A stretch of 64,000 nt of DNA from an uncultured Methylophaga sp. (GCA_937877715.1 CALEHW010000036.1:16010-80009); one strand, 5' to 3'. Positions 1 to 9,461 are shown, numbered from the stretch's first letter. Notes: generated by a model not told the origin, from the letters alone. Numbers and translations are program-made.

Positions 1-6
1 CCCAGC

Positions 7-172
7 ATGAGTCGGCTCCATTTATCTTCTCAAAGGCTGCTTCTATCACTGCTTGCCACCCATTTTTCAGCGCCTACCAAAACTCGCTGAGCTCAAACAC
101 TGGTAGGCTTTTTCTGAAAAATGGGCAGAAAGCAGTGCGCAGCCAATTCGTCGATAAAGGGAGCCGACTCAT
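7..172 (-). repeat. Fold-back repeat, family E copy 1 (downstream of hom)
   Basis: Three nested stems are visible. The outer arms 7-19 and 160-172 are perfect 13-bp inverted repeats. The middle arms 47-70 and 114-137 pair over 24 bp with three mismatches. The inner arms 72-79 and 101-108 pair perfectly over 8 bp around a loop containing GAGCTC. On the minus strand the core reads AGCCTACCAGTGTTTGAGCT and continues AGCGAGTTTTGGTAGGCG, closely matching the copies at 31181 and 32775. The outer and middle stems do not match those copies in sequence. The element begins 22 nt after the hom stop codon. No T-tract follows the outer stem, so it is not a standard intrinsic terminator. No coding capacity is seen. 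Function is unknown. Confidence 0.75.
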
Positions 173-194
173 ACGGGAGAGCTGTCACCATATT

Positions 195-1505
195 TTAATC
201 AAGTGTCTCCATACGGATCCGCATAACCGATCCGTACACACAATCCAGTGCCTCAATGGCAGAGATGGCACGATTCATCCGCCCCTCCTTCGTCTTGTGA
301 GTTAACAGCACGATGGGAACCTGTGTCCACTCCTCGGTAACATCCTTCTGCACAAAGGCCTCGATACTGATCTCCTGCTCCCCAAGAATACGAGTTATCT
401 CGGCCAATACACCAGATTTGTCCTCCACCGCCATCCGTAGATAGTAGGCAGTCTCTACCTGGTCAATAGGCAGGATTGGGAGATCCTCCAGCGCATCAGG
501 CTGGAAGGCGAGATGGGGAACACGATTTTCCGGATCAGAGGTCAGTGCACGAACCACGTCGACAGTATCGGCAACCACTGCCGAGGCGGTAGGCTCATCT
601 CCTGCACCGGCACCATAGTAGAGCGTCGGGCCAACTGCATCGCCCATCACCAGGACTGCATTCATTACCCCATCAACATTAGCAATCAACTGCCGCTCAG
701 GAATTAATGTAGGGTGCACCCGCAACTCAACGCCAGCATCTGTCTTGCGTGCAACACCAAGATGCTTGATGCGATATCCAAGTTCCTCGGCATAGGAGAC
801 ATCCTCTGCCGTAATTTTGGTTATCCCCTCTGTCATTGCCTTATCAAATTGCAGCGGAATACCAAATGCAATTGATGCAAGAATTGTCAGTTTGTGTGCC
901 GCATCAATTCCCTCAACATCAAAAGTTGGATCTGCCTCGGCATAACCCAACTCCTGAGCCTCCTTGAGCACATCCCCGAAGGCACGCCCCTTGTCTCTCA
1001 TCTCAGTAAGGATGAAGTTTCCGGTGCCATTGATGATTCCAGCCAGCCACTGAATCTGATTGGCTGCCAGCCCCTCACGAATCGCCTTGATGATTGGAAT
1101 TCCACCAGCCACCGCAGCCTCAAAGGCGACCATAACGCCATTCTCCTGCGCCAATGCAAATAGCTCATTGCCGTGAGTTGCAATCAGTGCCTTGTTGGCG
1201 GTAACCACATGCTTGCCCTGTGAAATCGCCTGAACCACCACCTCACGGGCCAGCTCGGTACCACCCATCAATTCAAGTATTATCTCGATATCTGGATCAT
1301 TGGCCACCTCAAATGGATCCGTAGTCAGCCGAACCCCCTCTGTTCCACAGATTCTTGGGCGCTCCAGATTACGTACTGCAGCCATGCTAATCTCAATCTG
1401 GCGGCCAGCACGACGTGCAATCTCTGCTGCATTACGGGTTAGAACATTGACACTTCCACAGCCAACAGTCCCCAACCCGAGGATCCCTATTTTTACTGGT
1501 TTCAT
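195..1505 (-). CDS. hom: Homoserine dehydrogenase
   Basis: The product reduces aspartate semialdehyde to homoserine with NAD(P)H, the branch point to threonine and methionine, in the cytoplasm. The 436-residue protein starts with a Rossmann motif GLGTVG at residues 10-15. It has the NKALIA segment around Lys105 and the family signature around Asp201-Lys205 (GIDAAHK). A C-terminal ACT domain (about 355-430, starting VEDKSGVLAEI) is the usual site of threonine feedback. Length is typical for a monofunctional enzyme without an aspartokinase fusion. It lies 18 nt downstream of alaC on the same strand and is probably co-transcribed. No thrB or thrC is in view; they may lie to the left. Confidence 0.96.
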   Translation of the reverse strand: MKPVKIGILGLGTVGCGSVNVLTRNAAEIARRAGRQIEISMAAVRNLERPRICGTEGVRLTTDPFEVANDPDIEIILELMGGTELAREVVVQAISQGKHVVTANKALIATHGNELFALAQENGVMVAFEAAVAGGIPIIKAIREGLAANQIQWLAGIINGTGNFILTEMRDKGRAFGDVLKEAQELGYAEADPTFDVEGIDAAHKLTILASIAFGIPLQFDKAMTEGITKITAEDVSYAEELGYRIKHLGVARKTDAGVELRVHPTLIPERQLIANVDGVMNAVLVMGDAVGPTLYYGAGAGDEPTASAVVADTVDVVRALTSDPENRVPHLAFQPDALEDLPILPIDQVETAYYLRMAVEDKSGVLAEITRILGEQEISIEAFVQKDVTEEWTQVPIVLLTHKTKEGRMNRAISAIEALDCVYGSVMRIRMETLD

Positions 1506-1523
1506 CTTTTAATTACTTCCCTG

Positions 1524-2741
1524 TTACTGTTCGCTATCAAGAATGCCATCACTCTTGAACATCTCCCGAATACCCCGAACTGCCTGTCGGGTACGGTGCT
1601 CATTCTCAATCAATCCAAAACGGACATACCCATCTCCATACTCACCAAATCCGATTCCCGGGGAGACCGCAACCTTGGCCTCACTCAATAGTTTCTTGGA
1701 GAACTCCAGCGACCCCATCTCTCGGTAGGGTTCAGGAATTGGTGCCCAGACAAACATCGTCGCCTTTGGTGGTTCAACCTCCCAACCTACAGAGTTAAGC
1801 CCGCTGCAGAGCGCATCCCGACGCTTGAGATACATATCGCAGATATCGTGAACACAATCCTGCGGCCCCTCCAAGGCCGCAATTGCTGCCACCTGAATGG
1901 GGGTAAACATCCCGTAATCGAGATATGACTTCATTCGTGCCAGTGCTGCAACCAGAGTAGGATTCCCCACCATAAAGCCCACACGCCAACCAGGCATGTT
2001 GTAGCTCTTGGAGAGGGTAAAGAACTCGACCGCAATCTCCTTAGCCCCCTCTACCTGAAGGATCGATGGCGACTGATAGCCATCAAAGACTATATCTGCA
2101 TAGGCCAGATCGTGAATTACCCAGATCTGATGCTCCTTTGCCAGCGCCACCACCTTCTCGAAGAAATCCAGCTCCACACAGTGGGTTGTTGGATTGCCCG
2201 GAAAATTGAGAACAAGCATCTTGGGGCGAGGCCAGGAGTCCTTGATCGCCTTCTCTAGCTCGGCAAAAAAATCTCCGCCTGGAGTTAGTGGAACGTGTCG
2301 GATATCTGCCCCAGCAATAATGAAGCCATAGGGGTGGATTGGATATGCCGGATTGGGAACCAATACCGTATCACCAGGACCAACCGTAGCAAATGCAAGA
2401 TGGGCCAACCCCTCTTTAGAGCCGATAGTGACGATAGCCTCACTATCCATATCCAGCTCAACCTCATAGCGGTCACGATACCAGTTGCAGATTGCCCTGC
2501 GCAGCCGTGGAATACCCCTGGACATGGAGTAACGGTGGGTATCCGGACGCTGTGCTGCCTCAGTCAGCTTGTCGACAATATGCTGCGGGGTCGGTTGGTC
2601 TGGATTTCCCATCCCAAAATCAATGATATCCTCGCCCCGCTGTCTCGCCTTTGCCTTCAACTCGTTGACGATATTGAAGACATATGGAGGCAGCCGTTTG
2701 ATTCTCTGGAAATCCCCAATCAAGACCTTAACTCCGATCAT
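1524..2741 (-). CDS. alaC: Alanine transaminase AlaC (PLP-dependent aminotransferase)
   Basis: This is a fold-type I aminotransferase that in the AlaC family makes alanine from pyruvate and glutamate. The 405-residue protein keeps the family's opening ([14 protein letters not shown], residues 17-30; [12 protein letters not shown] near 41-52). The PLP lysine is Lys245 in [11 protein letters not shown]. Similarity to the E. coli AlaC sequence as I know it runs along the whole length, which is more specific than the general class I family. The ATG at 2741 precedes the conserved segment by about 15 residues. It leads the alaC-hom pair, an arrangement common in proteobacteria. The 65-nt gap to rpoS holds a TATACT that could be a -10 element, but no clear -35. 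Confidence 0.92.
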   Translation of the reverse strand: MIGVKVLIGDFQRIKRLPPYVFNIVNELKAKARQRGEDIIDFGMGNPDQPTPQHIVDKLTEAAQRPDTHRYSMSRGIPRLRRAICNWYRDRYEVELDMDSEAIVTIGSKEGLAHLAFATVGPGDTVLVPNPAYPIHPYGFIIAGADIRHVPLTPGGDFFAELEKAIKDSWPRPKMLVLNFPGNPTTHCVELDFFEKVVALAKEHQIWVIHDLAYADIVFDGYQSPSILQVEGAKEIAVEFFTLSKSYNMPGWRVGFMVGNPTLVAALARMKSYLDYGMFTPIQVAAIAALEGPQDCVHDICDMYLKRRDALCSGLNSVGWEVEPPKATMFVWAPIPEPYREMGSLEFSKKLLSEAKVAVSPGIGFGEYGDGYVRFGLIENEHRTRQAVRGIREMFKSDGILDSEQ

Positions 2742-2806
2742 TTAGTGGCTAAAAAAGTAGACGAAAGTATACCTCAGTAATCTGCCAGAAAATAGAAACG
2801 AAGGTC

Positions 2807-3685
2807 TTAAAGAAGCGTATCCTCAGAGTAACCGGCACGCTCTATGATGTCATGCAGGTTGTGCAGCGCCTCCAACTGAATCTGCCTTACACGCTCTCTG
2901 GTAACCCCCATCTCCTTGCCCAGCGCATCCAAGGTCATCTCCTCCTCATCCTGCAATCCAAAACGATGGACAATAATCCTGCGCTCACGCTCACCAAGAC
3001 CATCCAGCCACTCACTCAGGTGAGAGAATATCTCATCTCTCAGCAACTGATCCCCATGCTCCCTAAGGGAGCTATCCTCTATCCCCTCACCGACGGTCCG
3101 GCTGGAACCTTTGGTAATCGGGCGCTCTGTTGATGTCTGGTTATCCTTGAGCCCGAGAATCCAGTCTACATTCTGCTCCGATCCATCAAGAAAATCGGCA
3201 ATCTCAGTAGTTGATGGCTCATGGCTCTCAGACTGGGAGAGATGGCGAGAGGCTCGAACATAGCGCCACATCTCCTTCAGGATATGGATTGGCAAACGCA
3301 CCGTTCGTGCCTGATTCATCACCGCACGATCTACGCTCTGACGGATCCACCAGGTTGCATAGGTCGAGAAACGAAAGCCACGCTCAGGATCAAATTTTTC
3401 AACTGCTCGCATCAACCCAAGGTTGCCCTCCTCAACCAGATCCATTAACAGCACACCACGATTCTGGTAACGTCTTGCAATGCTTACAACCAGACGCAGA
3501 TTGGACTCGATCATATGGTTCCTGGCATCCATATCGCCCTGCTGCACCTTACTGGCACACACCCTCTCCTCCTCTGCGGTAAACAGTGGATACTCCCGAA
3601 TCTCCCGCATGTAGAGGTGGAGGGCGTCGTGATCCTTCCCCTTCAGTCTACCGGATGAAAACTCCTCTGGACCTGAACTACCCAT
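2807..3685 (-). CDS. rpoS: RNA polymerase sigma factor RpoS
   Basis: This is a sigma-70 family group 2 factor for general stress and stationary-phase promoters. Region 1.2 ([21 protein letters not shown], about residues 20-40), region 2 ([29 protein letters not shown]), region 3 and a region 4 helix-turn-helix ([20 protein letters not shown]) are all present. At 292 residues it is about 40 shorter than E. coli RpoS; most of the missing length is the acidic N-terminal tail. Identification rests on these regions and on its position 8 nt downstream of nlpD, the classic rpoS context. Regions 3 and 4 are fairly diverged from enteric RpoS, so promoter preference may differ. In enterics the main rpoS promoter lies inside nlpD; none was mapped here. 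Confidence 0.88.
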   Translation of the reverse strand: MGSSGPEEFSSGRLKGKDHDALHLYMREIREYPLFTAEEERVCASKVQQGDMDARNHMIESNLRLVVSIARRYQNRGVLLMDLVEEGNLGLMRAVEKFDPERGFRFSTYATWWIRQSVDRAVMNQARTVRLPIHILKEMWRYVRASRHLSQSESHEPSTTEIADFLDGSEQNVDWILGLKDNQTSTERPITKGSSRTVGEGIEDSSLREHGDQLLRDEIFSHLSEWLDGLGERERRIIVHRFGLQDEEEMTLDALGKEMGVTRERVRQIQLEALHNLHDIIERAGYSEDTLL

Positions 3686-3693
3686 GTCGCAAC

Positions 3694-4650
3694 TTATCTA
3701 CCAGAGATGGCAGAGAGGTAATTCATCGGATCAACCGGCTTCCCCCTCTTGCGCACCTCAAAATGTAGTTTTACCCGATCGGTTCCACTGCTCCCCATCT
3801 TCGCAATTTGCTGGCCAATTTTCACCAGATCCCCCTCGCCAACCTGAAGCTGACTGTTGTGTGCATATGCGGTCAACAGATTGTTGTCATGCTTGATAAT
3901 CAACAGTTTTCCGTAGCGTACTAGACCGGTGCCGCTATAGACCACCTTCCCATCTCCCGCTGCCAGGATTGGATCCCCCCTCTTGCCACTGAACTCAACC
4001 CCGGTTATACCGCGCTGTTTGGAGTAACGCTGTACAATTTTTCCCGACGATGGGTTGGTAAATCCTGTTGACCCTCTGGCCGATGAACGCTTTGCCACCT
4101 TGCCAGAGGAGTTGACTCGACTCTGTTTTAGTTTTAGTTTTGGTTTTAGTTTTGGTTGAGTTTTTGACTCTGCCCCTGACGATGCCTGCAGAGATAAAGT
4201 CTGGGGCGACAACCTTAATTTCTGACCAACATGGATCCTGTATGGAGATTTCAGCCGATTCCAGCGTGCCAGGTCACCCATTCGCAACCCCAGTTTCTCT
4301 GCTACTACGCTCAGGGTATCTCCAGACTGTACGATATAGTACTTGCCCCCTGTTGCAGCCCTATTTGTGGTGGAGCTGGTTTGTGATGGGTGCAACCGCA
4401 GATTCTGGCCACGATGAATAGTGTAGGGAGATGGTATTCCATTCCAGCGCGCCAGATCCAGATAGTCCAGATCAAATTCCATCGCAATCATGTAGAGGCT
4501 ATCCCCTGTACGAACGGTATAGCTCTGTGGAATCTCCCCCGCCAGGTGGGTCTGGTTGGAGACCGGAGAGAGAGATGAACGGTTGCTGCTGCACCCCGCA
4601 ATGGATATGGCAATAACCAATAACCAGGGAGTGGAGCAGTATCTTCTCAT
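3694..4650 (-). CDS. nlpD: NlpD-type lipoprotein, LysM and LytM domains
   Basis: This is an outer-membrane lipoprotein of the kind that activates the amidase AmiC at division. From the ATG at 4650 the N-terminus is a lipoprotein signal ending in ISIAGC. The start is chosen because its ATG overlaps the upstream stop as TGATG and the signal follows directly; a longer reading from 4698 would bury the signal. Two LysM repeats ([32 protein letters not shown]) are followed by a basic Lys/Pro/Leu linker and a C-terminal M23 domain. The M23 domain lacks the first zinc ligand ([11 protein letters not shown] where active enzymes have His-x3-Asp), as in E. coli NlpD, so it is probably an activator and not an enzyme. 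Confidence 0.9.
   Translation of the reverse strand: MRRYCSTPWLLVIAISIAGCSSNRSSLSPVSNQTHLAGEIPQSYTVRTGDSLYMIAMEFDLDYLDLARWNGIPSPYTIHRGQNLRLHPSQTSSTTNRAATGGKYYIVQSGDTLSVVAEKLGLRMGDLARWNRLKSPYRIHVGQKLRLSPQTLSLQASSGAESKTQPKLKPKLKLKQSRVNSSGKVAKRSSARGSTGFTNPSSGKIVQRYSKQRGITGVEFSGKRGDPILAAGDGKVVYSGTGLVRYGKLLIIKHDNNLLTAYAHNSQLQVGEGDLVKIGQQIAKMGSSGTDRVKLHFEVRKRGKPVDPMNYLSAISGR
4125..4154 (-). repeat. Hexamer tandem repeat in the nlpD linker
   Basis: Five consecutive 6-bp units of GTTTTR on the plus strand (three ending A, two ending G) encode the Lys-Leu/Lys-Pro dipeptides of the NlpD linker. The unit is two codons, so gain or loss of units would change linker length without a frameshift. Confidence 0.8.
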
Positions 4651-5225
4651 CAGGAACGGAGGAAAAAGTAGATTGCTGCCAGCAATACGGCTATCCACCC
4701 CATGCGTGTCATCCAGCCACGCTCCATCTGCAGAAATTTCTCACCTCCCCAGATCACAAAAGCGGCCACCAGAAAGAAGCGTGCGCCACGGCCAATAATT
4801 GAGGCGACCATGAACAGTGGAAGTGACATGGTAAGTGCGCCTGCACTAATGGTAAACAGCTTGTAGGGAATGGGAGAGAATCCGGCGAGGAAGACAATCC
4901 AGAGCCCATATTCGGTGAACAGCTCTCTGGCATGCTCATATGATGGCTGCCATCCCCACTGCTGAATCAAAGGCTCAACCAGTTCCAGCCCGTAAAAACC
5001 GATCAGATAGCCAAACAGGCCGCCCAGTACCGAGGCGATGGTTACCAGAGTGGCGTATCTCCACCCTCGATCAGGGTGAGCCAGAGTCATTGGTGCCAGC
5101 AGCACGTCAGGCGGCACCGGGAAGAAGCTGGATTCAGCAAAACTCAGCCCTGCCAGAACCCGCTCCGCATGGGGACGGTCGGCCCAACGGGCAACCCGCT
5201 CATTCATTCTGTTCATCCACTCCAT
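4650..5225 (-). CDS. yqaA: YqaA/DedA-family inner-membrane protein
   Basis: The 191-residue protein has several hydrophobic segments and the SNARE-associated/DedA core (FAESSFFPVPPDVLLAPM about residues 29-46; GYLIGFYG; FLAGFSPIPYKLFTISAG about 113-130). DedA-family proteins are polytopic membrane proteins implicated in lipid carrier or phospholipid flipping and membrane potential maintenance. The subfamily with this short C-terminus is usually named YqaA. It lies between pcm and nlpD with TGATG overlap on the nlpD side and single-base contact with pcm, as in many non-enteric gammaproteobacteria. The substrate cannot be told from sequence. Confidence 0.82.
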   Translation of the reverse strand: MEWMNRMNERVARWADRPHAERVLAGLSFAESSFFPVPPDVLLAPMTLAHPDRGWRYATLVTIASVLGGLFGYLIGFYGLELVEPLIQQWGWQPSYEHARELFTEYGLWIVFLAGFSPIPYKLFTISAGALTMSLPLFMVASIIGRGARFFLVAAFVIWGGEKFLQMERGWMTRMGWIAVLLAAIYFFLRS

Positions 5226-5878
5226 TATCCTGCTCCTGCACGCATGGGGACAAACAGCACCGACCCCAGATTTTCCTGCTCATACCCCTCCGAAGTTCGT
5301 GTCAGCTCAATCAACTGCTGTTCCTTCTTCTCCGGCCCCACCGGCACCACCATTTTGCCACCAATCTCCAGCTGGTTGAAGAGACGAACAGGGATACCCG
5401 AGGGGGCCGCCGTAACCAGAATGGCATCAAATGGGGCCTTCTCCTCCCATCCCACATGGCCATCATCAAGCTTCATCTCTACATTGAGAATTCCCATCTC
5501 GGAGAAACGCTCCTGAGCTCGCCTAATCAGCGCCCCGATCCGTTCCACGGTATAGACCTGGGGAACCATCTTTGCCAGGATCGCCGTCTGATAGCCAGAT
5601 CCGGTACCTATCTCCAATACCCGTTTTGGGCGCCCATAACGCATCAGCGCCTCAGTCATCAGGGCAACAATATATGGCTGAGATATAGTCTGTTCGTGGC
5701 CAATTGGCAGCACCACATCATCGTAGGCCCTATGTGCCAGCGCCTCATCCACAAACTGGTGACGAGGCACTGTACGAATTGCATCAAGCACCTCGAGATT
5801 GGTTATCCCCTGCTCCTCCAGCCTGGTTATCAGACGCTCCCTGACCCGGCGTGAACGCATACCTACACCATAGCTCAT
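5225..5878 (-). CDS. pcm: Protein-L-isoaspartate O-methyltransferase
   Basis: The product uses S-adenosylmethionine to methylate isoaspartyl residues in aged proteins and start their repair. The AdoMet motif VLEIGTGSGYQTA is clear, as are the preceding substrate-side segment HRAYDDVVLPIGHEQTISQP and the post-motif segments typical of the family. The start at 5878 gives an ATGA overlap with the surE stop and a GGAG about 11 nt upstream. A reading three codons longer (5887) would place GGAG only 2 nt from the ATG. The next in-frame Met at residue 7 is a further possibility. Together with surE and rpoS it forms the usual stationary-phase survival cluster. Confidence 0.93.
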   Translation of the reverse strand: MSYGVGMRSRRVRERLITRLEEQGITNLEVLDAIRTVPRHQFVDEALAHRAYDDVVLPIGHEQTISQPYIVALMTEALMRYGRPKRVLEIGTGSGYQTAILAKMVPQVYTVERIGALIRRAQERFSEMGILNVEMKLDDGHVGWEEKAPFDAILVTAAPSGIPVRLFNQLEIGGKMVVPVGPEKKEQQLIELTRTSEGYEQENLGSVLFVPMRAGAG

Positions 5879-6621
5879 GACAACCATTGCTCCATACCGT
5901 CAATCATCGATCTCTGGGTCAGATCCGTATGTATCGGGGTAACTGAGATCCAGCCATTTTCAACCGCATGAAAATCGGTCCCCTCCTCTCCATCCTCCGC
6001 CTTGCCAGCTGCACCTACCCAGTAGATATCCTTGCCCCGTGGATCTTTCATCCTTACCACCGGCTCCGAACGGTGTCGACGCCCAAGACGCGTCGCTCTG
6101 AACCCACGAATCTCTTCCCATGGAAGGTTGGGGACATTCACATTAAGAATGGTCTCTGGCCCCAGAGGGTGTTGCTCAAGCCTCGCCAGTATCTTCTCTA
6201 CTGCAATAGCCGCCGAGTCAAAATGGTGGCATCTATCTTCCCTGCAGACCAGGGAGACAGCAATCGCTGGCAATCCCAGAAAACGTCCTTCCATAGCTGC
6301 CGCAACGGTCCCCGAATAGAGAACATCGTCTGCCATATTGGCACCGGCATTGATGCCAGAGATCACAATCTCCGGATCCTCATCCAGTAGACCCGTGAGT
6401 GCAAGATGGACTGAATCGGTTGGGGTTCCATCAACCGAGTAATCCCCATTCTCATGGGTAAACAGGTGTAGGGGATGTTCCAGAGTCAGTGAGTTACTGG
6501 CCCCACTACGGTTACGGTCAGGTGCTACAACAACAACCTCCGCCCGCTGCACCATACGTTCCCTGAGTGCCTGCAGCCCCGGAGCATTCACACCATCATC
6601 ATTACTAAGAAGGATTTTCAT
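5875..6621 (-). CDS. surE: 5'/3'-nucleotidase SurE
   Basis: This is a stationary-phase survival phosphatase acting on nucleoside monophosphates. The metal-binding start MKILLSNDDGVNAPG (Asn7, Asp8, Asp9) and the later SGINAGANMADDVLYSGTVAAA segment are diagnostic. At 248 residues it has normal family length. It is the first gene of the surE-pcm-yqaA-nlpD-rpoS run, and its stop overlaps the pcm start. A shared terminator separates its 5' side from the oppositely ordered end of pnp, so the run probably has its own promoter in the short gap after 6621; none was clearly seen. Confidence 0.95.
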   Translation of the reverse strand: MKILLSNDDGVNAPGLQALRERMVQRAEVVVVAPDRNRSGASNSLTLEHPLHLFTHENGDYSVDGTPTDSVHLALTGLLDEDPEIVISGINAGANMADDVLYSGTVAAAMEGRFLGLPAIAVSLVCREDRCHHFDSAAIAVEKILARLEQHPLGPETILNVNVPNLPWEEIRGFRATRLGRRHRSEPVVRMKDPRGKDIYWVGAAGKAEDGEEGTDFHAVENGWISVTPIHTDLTQRSMIDGMEQWLS

Positions 6622-6637
6622 AAGGTATGGATTCTAC

Positions 6638-6668
6638 AAAAAAAGGGACCCAGATGGGTCCCTTTTTT
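6638..6668. terminator. Intrinsic terminator after pnp
   Basis: Arms GGGACCC (6645-6651) and GGGTCCC (6656-6662) with loop AGAT are flanked by seven A on the left and six T on the right, so the structure could terminate in either direction. On the minus strand it ends transcripts from pnp before surE. Confidence 0.85.
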
Positions 6669-6674
6669 CTCTCT

Positions 6675-6719
6675 GATGTATGGATGGCAGGTCTGAAACA
6701 GACCTGCCATCCATACATC
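6675..6719. repeat. Perfect 20-bp palindrome at the pnp stop codon
   Basis: Arms 6675-6694 and 6700-6719 are perfect inverted repeats around the 5-nt loop GAAAC. The right arm ends at the first base of the pnp stop codon. It precedes the intrinsic terminator at 6638 in the pnp transcript, so the pnp mRNA would end in two successive hairpins. The stem is long enough to be an RNase III substrate, but that is inference. Confidence 0.8.
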
Positions 6720-8794
6720 TATACAGCTTTCATACTGAGACGAATTCGTCCCTGACGATCAACCTCAAGTACCTTAACCTGAATCACATCACCCTCAGTC
6801 AGATGGTCTCCCACCTTCTCAACACGCTCCTCGGAGATTTGTGAGATGTGAACCAGACCATCCTTGCCAGGAAGGATATTTACAAAGGCACCGAAGTCCA
6901 TCAGCTTGACTACCTTACCCTCATAGATCTTATTGACCTCGACATCGGCAACGATAGTCTCAATCCTCTTCTTCGCCTCATTGGCTGCATCACCGTCTGT
7001 CGCTGCAATCTTGATGCTACCATCATCATCCAGATCAATCTTGACCCCAGTCTCCTCCTGAATGCCGCGAATAACCACACCGCCCTTGCCGATCACGTCA
7101 CGAATCTTGTCCGGATCGATCTTCATGGTGAGATAACGTGGGGCATACTCAGAGACCTCTTCGCGTGGCGTAGAGATTGCTGCACTCATCTCACCAAGAA
7201 TGTGAAGACGTGCATCACGCGCCTGATCCAAGGCGATCTCCATGATTTCACGGGTGATACCGGTAATCTTGATATCCATCTGCAGGGCAGTAATACCCTC
7301 TTCAGTACCAGCTACCTTAAAATCCATGTCACCGAGGTGGTCCTCATCACCCAGAATATCGGTCAATACTGCAAACTCATCTCCCTCCTTAATAAGACCC
7401 ATCGCAATACCTGCAACCGGAGCCTTCAGGGGAACACCTGCATCCATCATTGAGAGACTGCTACCACAGACAGAGGCCATGGAGCTGGATCCATTGGATT
7501 CAGTAATCTCAGATACAACGCGCAGGGTATATGGGAAATCATCGTTTGATGGAACCACCGCTTGGATGCCACGCTTGGCCAGCTTGCCGTGGCCAACCTC
7601 ACGACGGCCTGGGCTACCAACACGACCTGTCTCACCTACGGAGAATGGTGGGAAATTGTACTGCAGCATGAATGGGTCCTTGAAGCTCCCCTCCAGTGCG
7701 TCAATAATTTGTGCATCACGCTCTGTACCAAGGGTAGTGACCACCAGTGCCTGGGTCTCACCACGGGTAAAGAGTGCCGAACCATGTGCTCTTGGCAATA
7801 CTCCGGTCTTTACGTGAATTGGACGAACAGTCTTGGTGTCACGTCCATCAATTCTTGGGTTACCCTCAATAATACGGCCACGTACTGTCTTCTTCTCAAG
7901 TTTGCTTACTGCACCCTTGACGGCGTCTGCATCCCACTCGCTATCTTCGGTAGCTAGCTCTGCGATAATCTGATCACGCACCTCGCCCATGCGGCCATAA
8001 CGCTCCATTTTGTCTGCAATCTGATAGGCCTCGGTTACTCCGTCTGTGCCTGCAGCCGCAACTGCATCAGCCAGTGCAGCATCCTCTGCAGCAGCCTCCC
8101 ACTCCCACTGCTCTACACCGAGCTCTGCAACCATCTCATTGATGGAGCTGATCACAATCTGCATCTGCTCATGGCCAAACAGTACCGCGCCCAACATCAC
8201 CTCCTCAGAGAGAACGTTGGCCTCGGACTCAACCATCAGTACTGCATCTGCTGTACCGGCAACACTCAGCTCCAGATCGGAACTCTCTTTCTCGGATGCG
8301 GTAGGGTTAAGAATGTACTCACCATGACTGTAACCAACCTTGGCTGCACCAATTGGGCCCTGGAATGGGACACCAGAGAGTGCCAATGCTGCAGAGGTAC
8401 CGATCATTGCCGGAACCTCCGTATCAATCTCTTTGTCAGCCGAAATAACAGTTGCAATAACCTGCACCTCACTCATGAACCCCTTGGGGAAAAGTGGACG
8501 GATTGGACGATCAATCAATCGGCAAGTAAGTGTCTCCTTCTCTGTAGGACGACCCTCTCTGCGGAAAAAGCCGCCAGGGATCACACCTGCAGCATAGAAC
8601 TTCTCCTGATAATTGACGGTAAGAGGGAAGAAATCACGGCCCTCTCGTGCCTCCTTCTCGGCAACCACTGTCACCAGAAGAACCGTGTCTCCCATGCTGA
8701 CCTTGACTGCACCAGATGCCTGACGGGCGATTTCGCCTGTCTCTATTGTTACCTTCTGATTTCCGTACTCAAAACTCTTGATGAAAGGTGTCAC
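6719..8794 (-). CDS. pnp: Polyribonucleotide nucleotidyltransferase (PNPase)
   Basis: This is the phosphorolytic 3'-5' exoribonuclease of the RNA degradosome. The 691-residue protein has two RNase PH domains (first about 10-225; second starts near the [14 protein letters not shown] segment), followed by a KH domain ([17 protein letters not shown]) and an S1 domain ([20 protein letters not shown]) at the C-terminus. It starts with GTG at 8794; the N-terminus ([19 protein letters not shown]) aligns with known PNPases. It lies downstream of rpsO as in E. coli. In E. coli, RNase III cuts a leader hairpin for autoregulation; a hairpin at 8876-8898 could play that part. Confidence 0.96.
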   Translation of the reverse strand: MTPFIKSFEYGNQKVTIETGEIARQASGAVKVSMGDTVLLVTVVAEKEAREGRDFFPLTVNYQEKFYAAGVIPGGFFRREGRPTEKETLTCRLIDRPIRPLFPKGFMSEVQVIATVISADKEIDTEVPAMIGTSAALALSGVPFQGPIGAAKVGYSHGEYILNPTASEKESSDLELSVAGTADAVLMVESEANVLSEEVMLGAVLFGHEQMQIVISSINEMVAELGVEQWEWEAAAEDAALADAVAAAGTDGVTEAYQIADKMERYGRMGEVRDQIIAELATEDSEWDADAVKGAVSKLEKKTVRGRIIEGNPRIDGRDTKTVRPIHVKTGVLPRAHGSALFTRGETQALVVTTLGTERDAQIIDALEGSFKDPFMLQYNFPPFSVGETGRVGSPGRREVGHGKLAKRGIQAVVPSNDDFPYTLRVVSEITESNGSSSMASVCGSSLSMMDAGVPLKAPVAGIAMGLIKEGDEFAVLTDILGDEDHLGDMDFKVAGTEEGITALQMDIKITGITREIMEIALDQARDARLHILGEMSAAISTPREEVSEYAPRYLTMKIDPDKIRDVIGKGGVVIRGIQEETGVKIDLDDDGSIKIAATDGDAANEAKKRIETIVADVEVNKIYEGKVVKLMDFGAFVNILPGKDGLVHISQISEERVEKVGDHLTEGDVIQVKVLEVDRQGRIRLSMKAV

Positions 8795-8875
8795 TTGTTC
8801 TTTTTCCCGACAATAGTGAAACGAGGCCCATCCCCATTCCGATTTAATTTACCTAGATCTTAAAATTAATCGTGA

Positions 8876-8898
8876 CCGATACAATATTCTTGTATCGG
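8876..8898. terminator. Hairpin between rpsO and pnp
   Basis: Arms CCGATACAA (8876-8884) and TTGTATCGG (8890-8898) form a perfect 9-bp stem with loop TATTC just after the rpsO stop. There is no strong T-tract on the minus strand. It may be a partial terminator or an RNase III processing site controlling pnp, by analogy with E. coli. Confidence 0.6.
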
Positions 8899-8908
8899 CA
8901 GATGGCCA

Positions 8909-9178
8909 CTATCTACGTAGACCCAGATCTGCAATCAGCTGAGAATAACGACCACCATCGCTCTTCTTGAGATAGTCCAGCAATTTGCGGCGCTGATTTA
9001 CCATCTTCAACAACCCCTGACGGGAATGGTGATCCTTATTATGCTCCTTGAAATGGCCGGTCAGATCATGAATACGTGCGGTAAGCAGCGCAACCTGAAC
9101 CTCTGGGGAGCCGGTATCACCCTCTCCACGTTGATGTTTCTGAACAATCTCACCCTTCTGTTCTGCACTCACTGACAT
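8909..9178 (-). CDS. rpsO: 30S ribosomal protein S15
   Basis: This primary 16S rRNA-binding protein of the 30S platform has the family's standard length of 89 residues. The conserved segments [33 protein letters not shown] and [10 protein letters not shown] are all present. It lies upstream of pnp and downstream of truB on the same strand. Its own promoter candidate is at 9262-9290, leaving a leader of about 75-80 nt, long enough for the S15 autoregulatory structures known in other bacteria, although no pseudoknot was worked out here. Confidence 0.97.
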   Translation of the reverse strand: MSVSAEQKGEIVQKHQRGEGDTGSPEVQVALLTARIHDLTGHFKEHNKDHHSRQGLLKMVNQRRKLLDYLKKSDGGRYSQLIADLGLRR

Positions 9179-9261
9179 AACTCTATAACTCCGTAATCGT
9201 TACCTGCTCTCAGGCAACTCTGAAAAATTTACAAACCAAGACCCAAAAATGAAAGGGGCAT

Positions 9262-9290
9262 ATTTTATCGATGCAACAGCAACTCCACAA
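9262..9290 (-). promoter_or_regulatory. Sigma-70 type promoter for rpsO
   Basis: On the minus strand TTGTGG (9285-9290) and TAAAAT (9262-9267) are separated by exactly 17 nt, about 85 nt upstream of the rpsO start. Confidence 0.55.
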
Positions 9291-9338
9291 GGGATATCTG
9301 ATATGAACGAGGTTAATCATCAGCATCCATTTTACGTC

Positions 9339-9358
9339 ATCCCCGCGTAGGCGGGGAT
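9339..9358. repeat. Small GC-rich palindrome (ATCCCCGC/GCGGGGAT)
   Basis: Arms 9339-9346 and 9351-9358 form a perfect 8-bp stem with loop GTAG inside the context CGTCATCCCCGCGTAGGCGG. Similar palindromes occur in intergenic regions of many proteobacteria. It lies between truB and rpsO. Confidence 0.7.
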
Positions 9359-9380
9359 CCAGGACGTTCGATGACACAAC

Positions 9381-9435
9381 AAGGGGACACAATACTTAAT
9401 TCCTTAATTCGAGGAATTAAGTATTGTGTCCCCTT
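9381..9435. repeat. Perfect 23-bp inverted repeat (GGGGACACAATACTTAATT type)
   Basis: Arms 9381-9403 and 9413-9435 are perfectly complementary around a 9-nt loop. The GTGTCCCC ends and overall form resemble short palindromic repeats mobilised by single-strand (Y1) transposases. That relationship is inferred from resemblance only. Confidence 0.75.
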
Positions 9436-9461
9436 ATTAGATAGTGTCCCCTTATTAGATA
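9426..9461. repeat. Tandem 18-bp direct repeat at the truB stop
   Basis: GTGTCCCCTTATTAGATA occurs twice head to tail (9426-9443 and 9444-9461), the first copy overlapping the right arm of the adjoining inverted repeat. The second copy abuts the truB stop codon. Confidence 0.85.

Noticed and set aside
7..172. Fold-back element E1 as an integron attC site
   Set aside because: The long paired structure is similar in spirit, but the ends lack the RYYYAAC/GTTRRRY core sites and no cassette array or integrase is near.
4940..5854. Open frame of 304 codons on the plus strand opposite yqaA and pcm
   Set aside because: It is Pro/Ser/His-rich with no recognisable domain. Both genes on the other strand have full family signatures.
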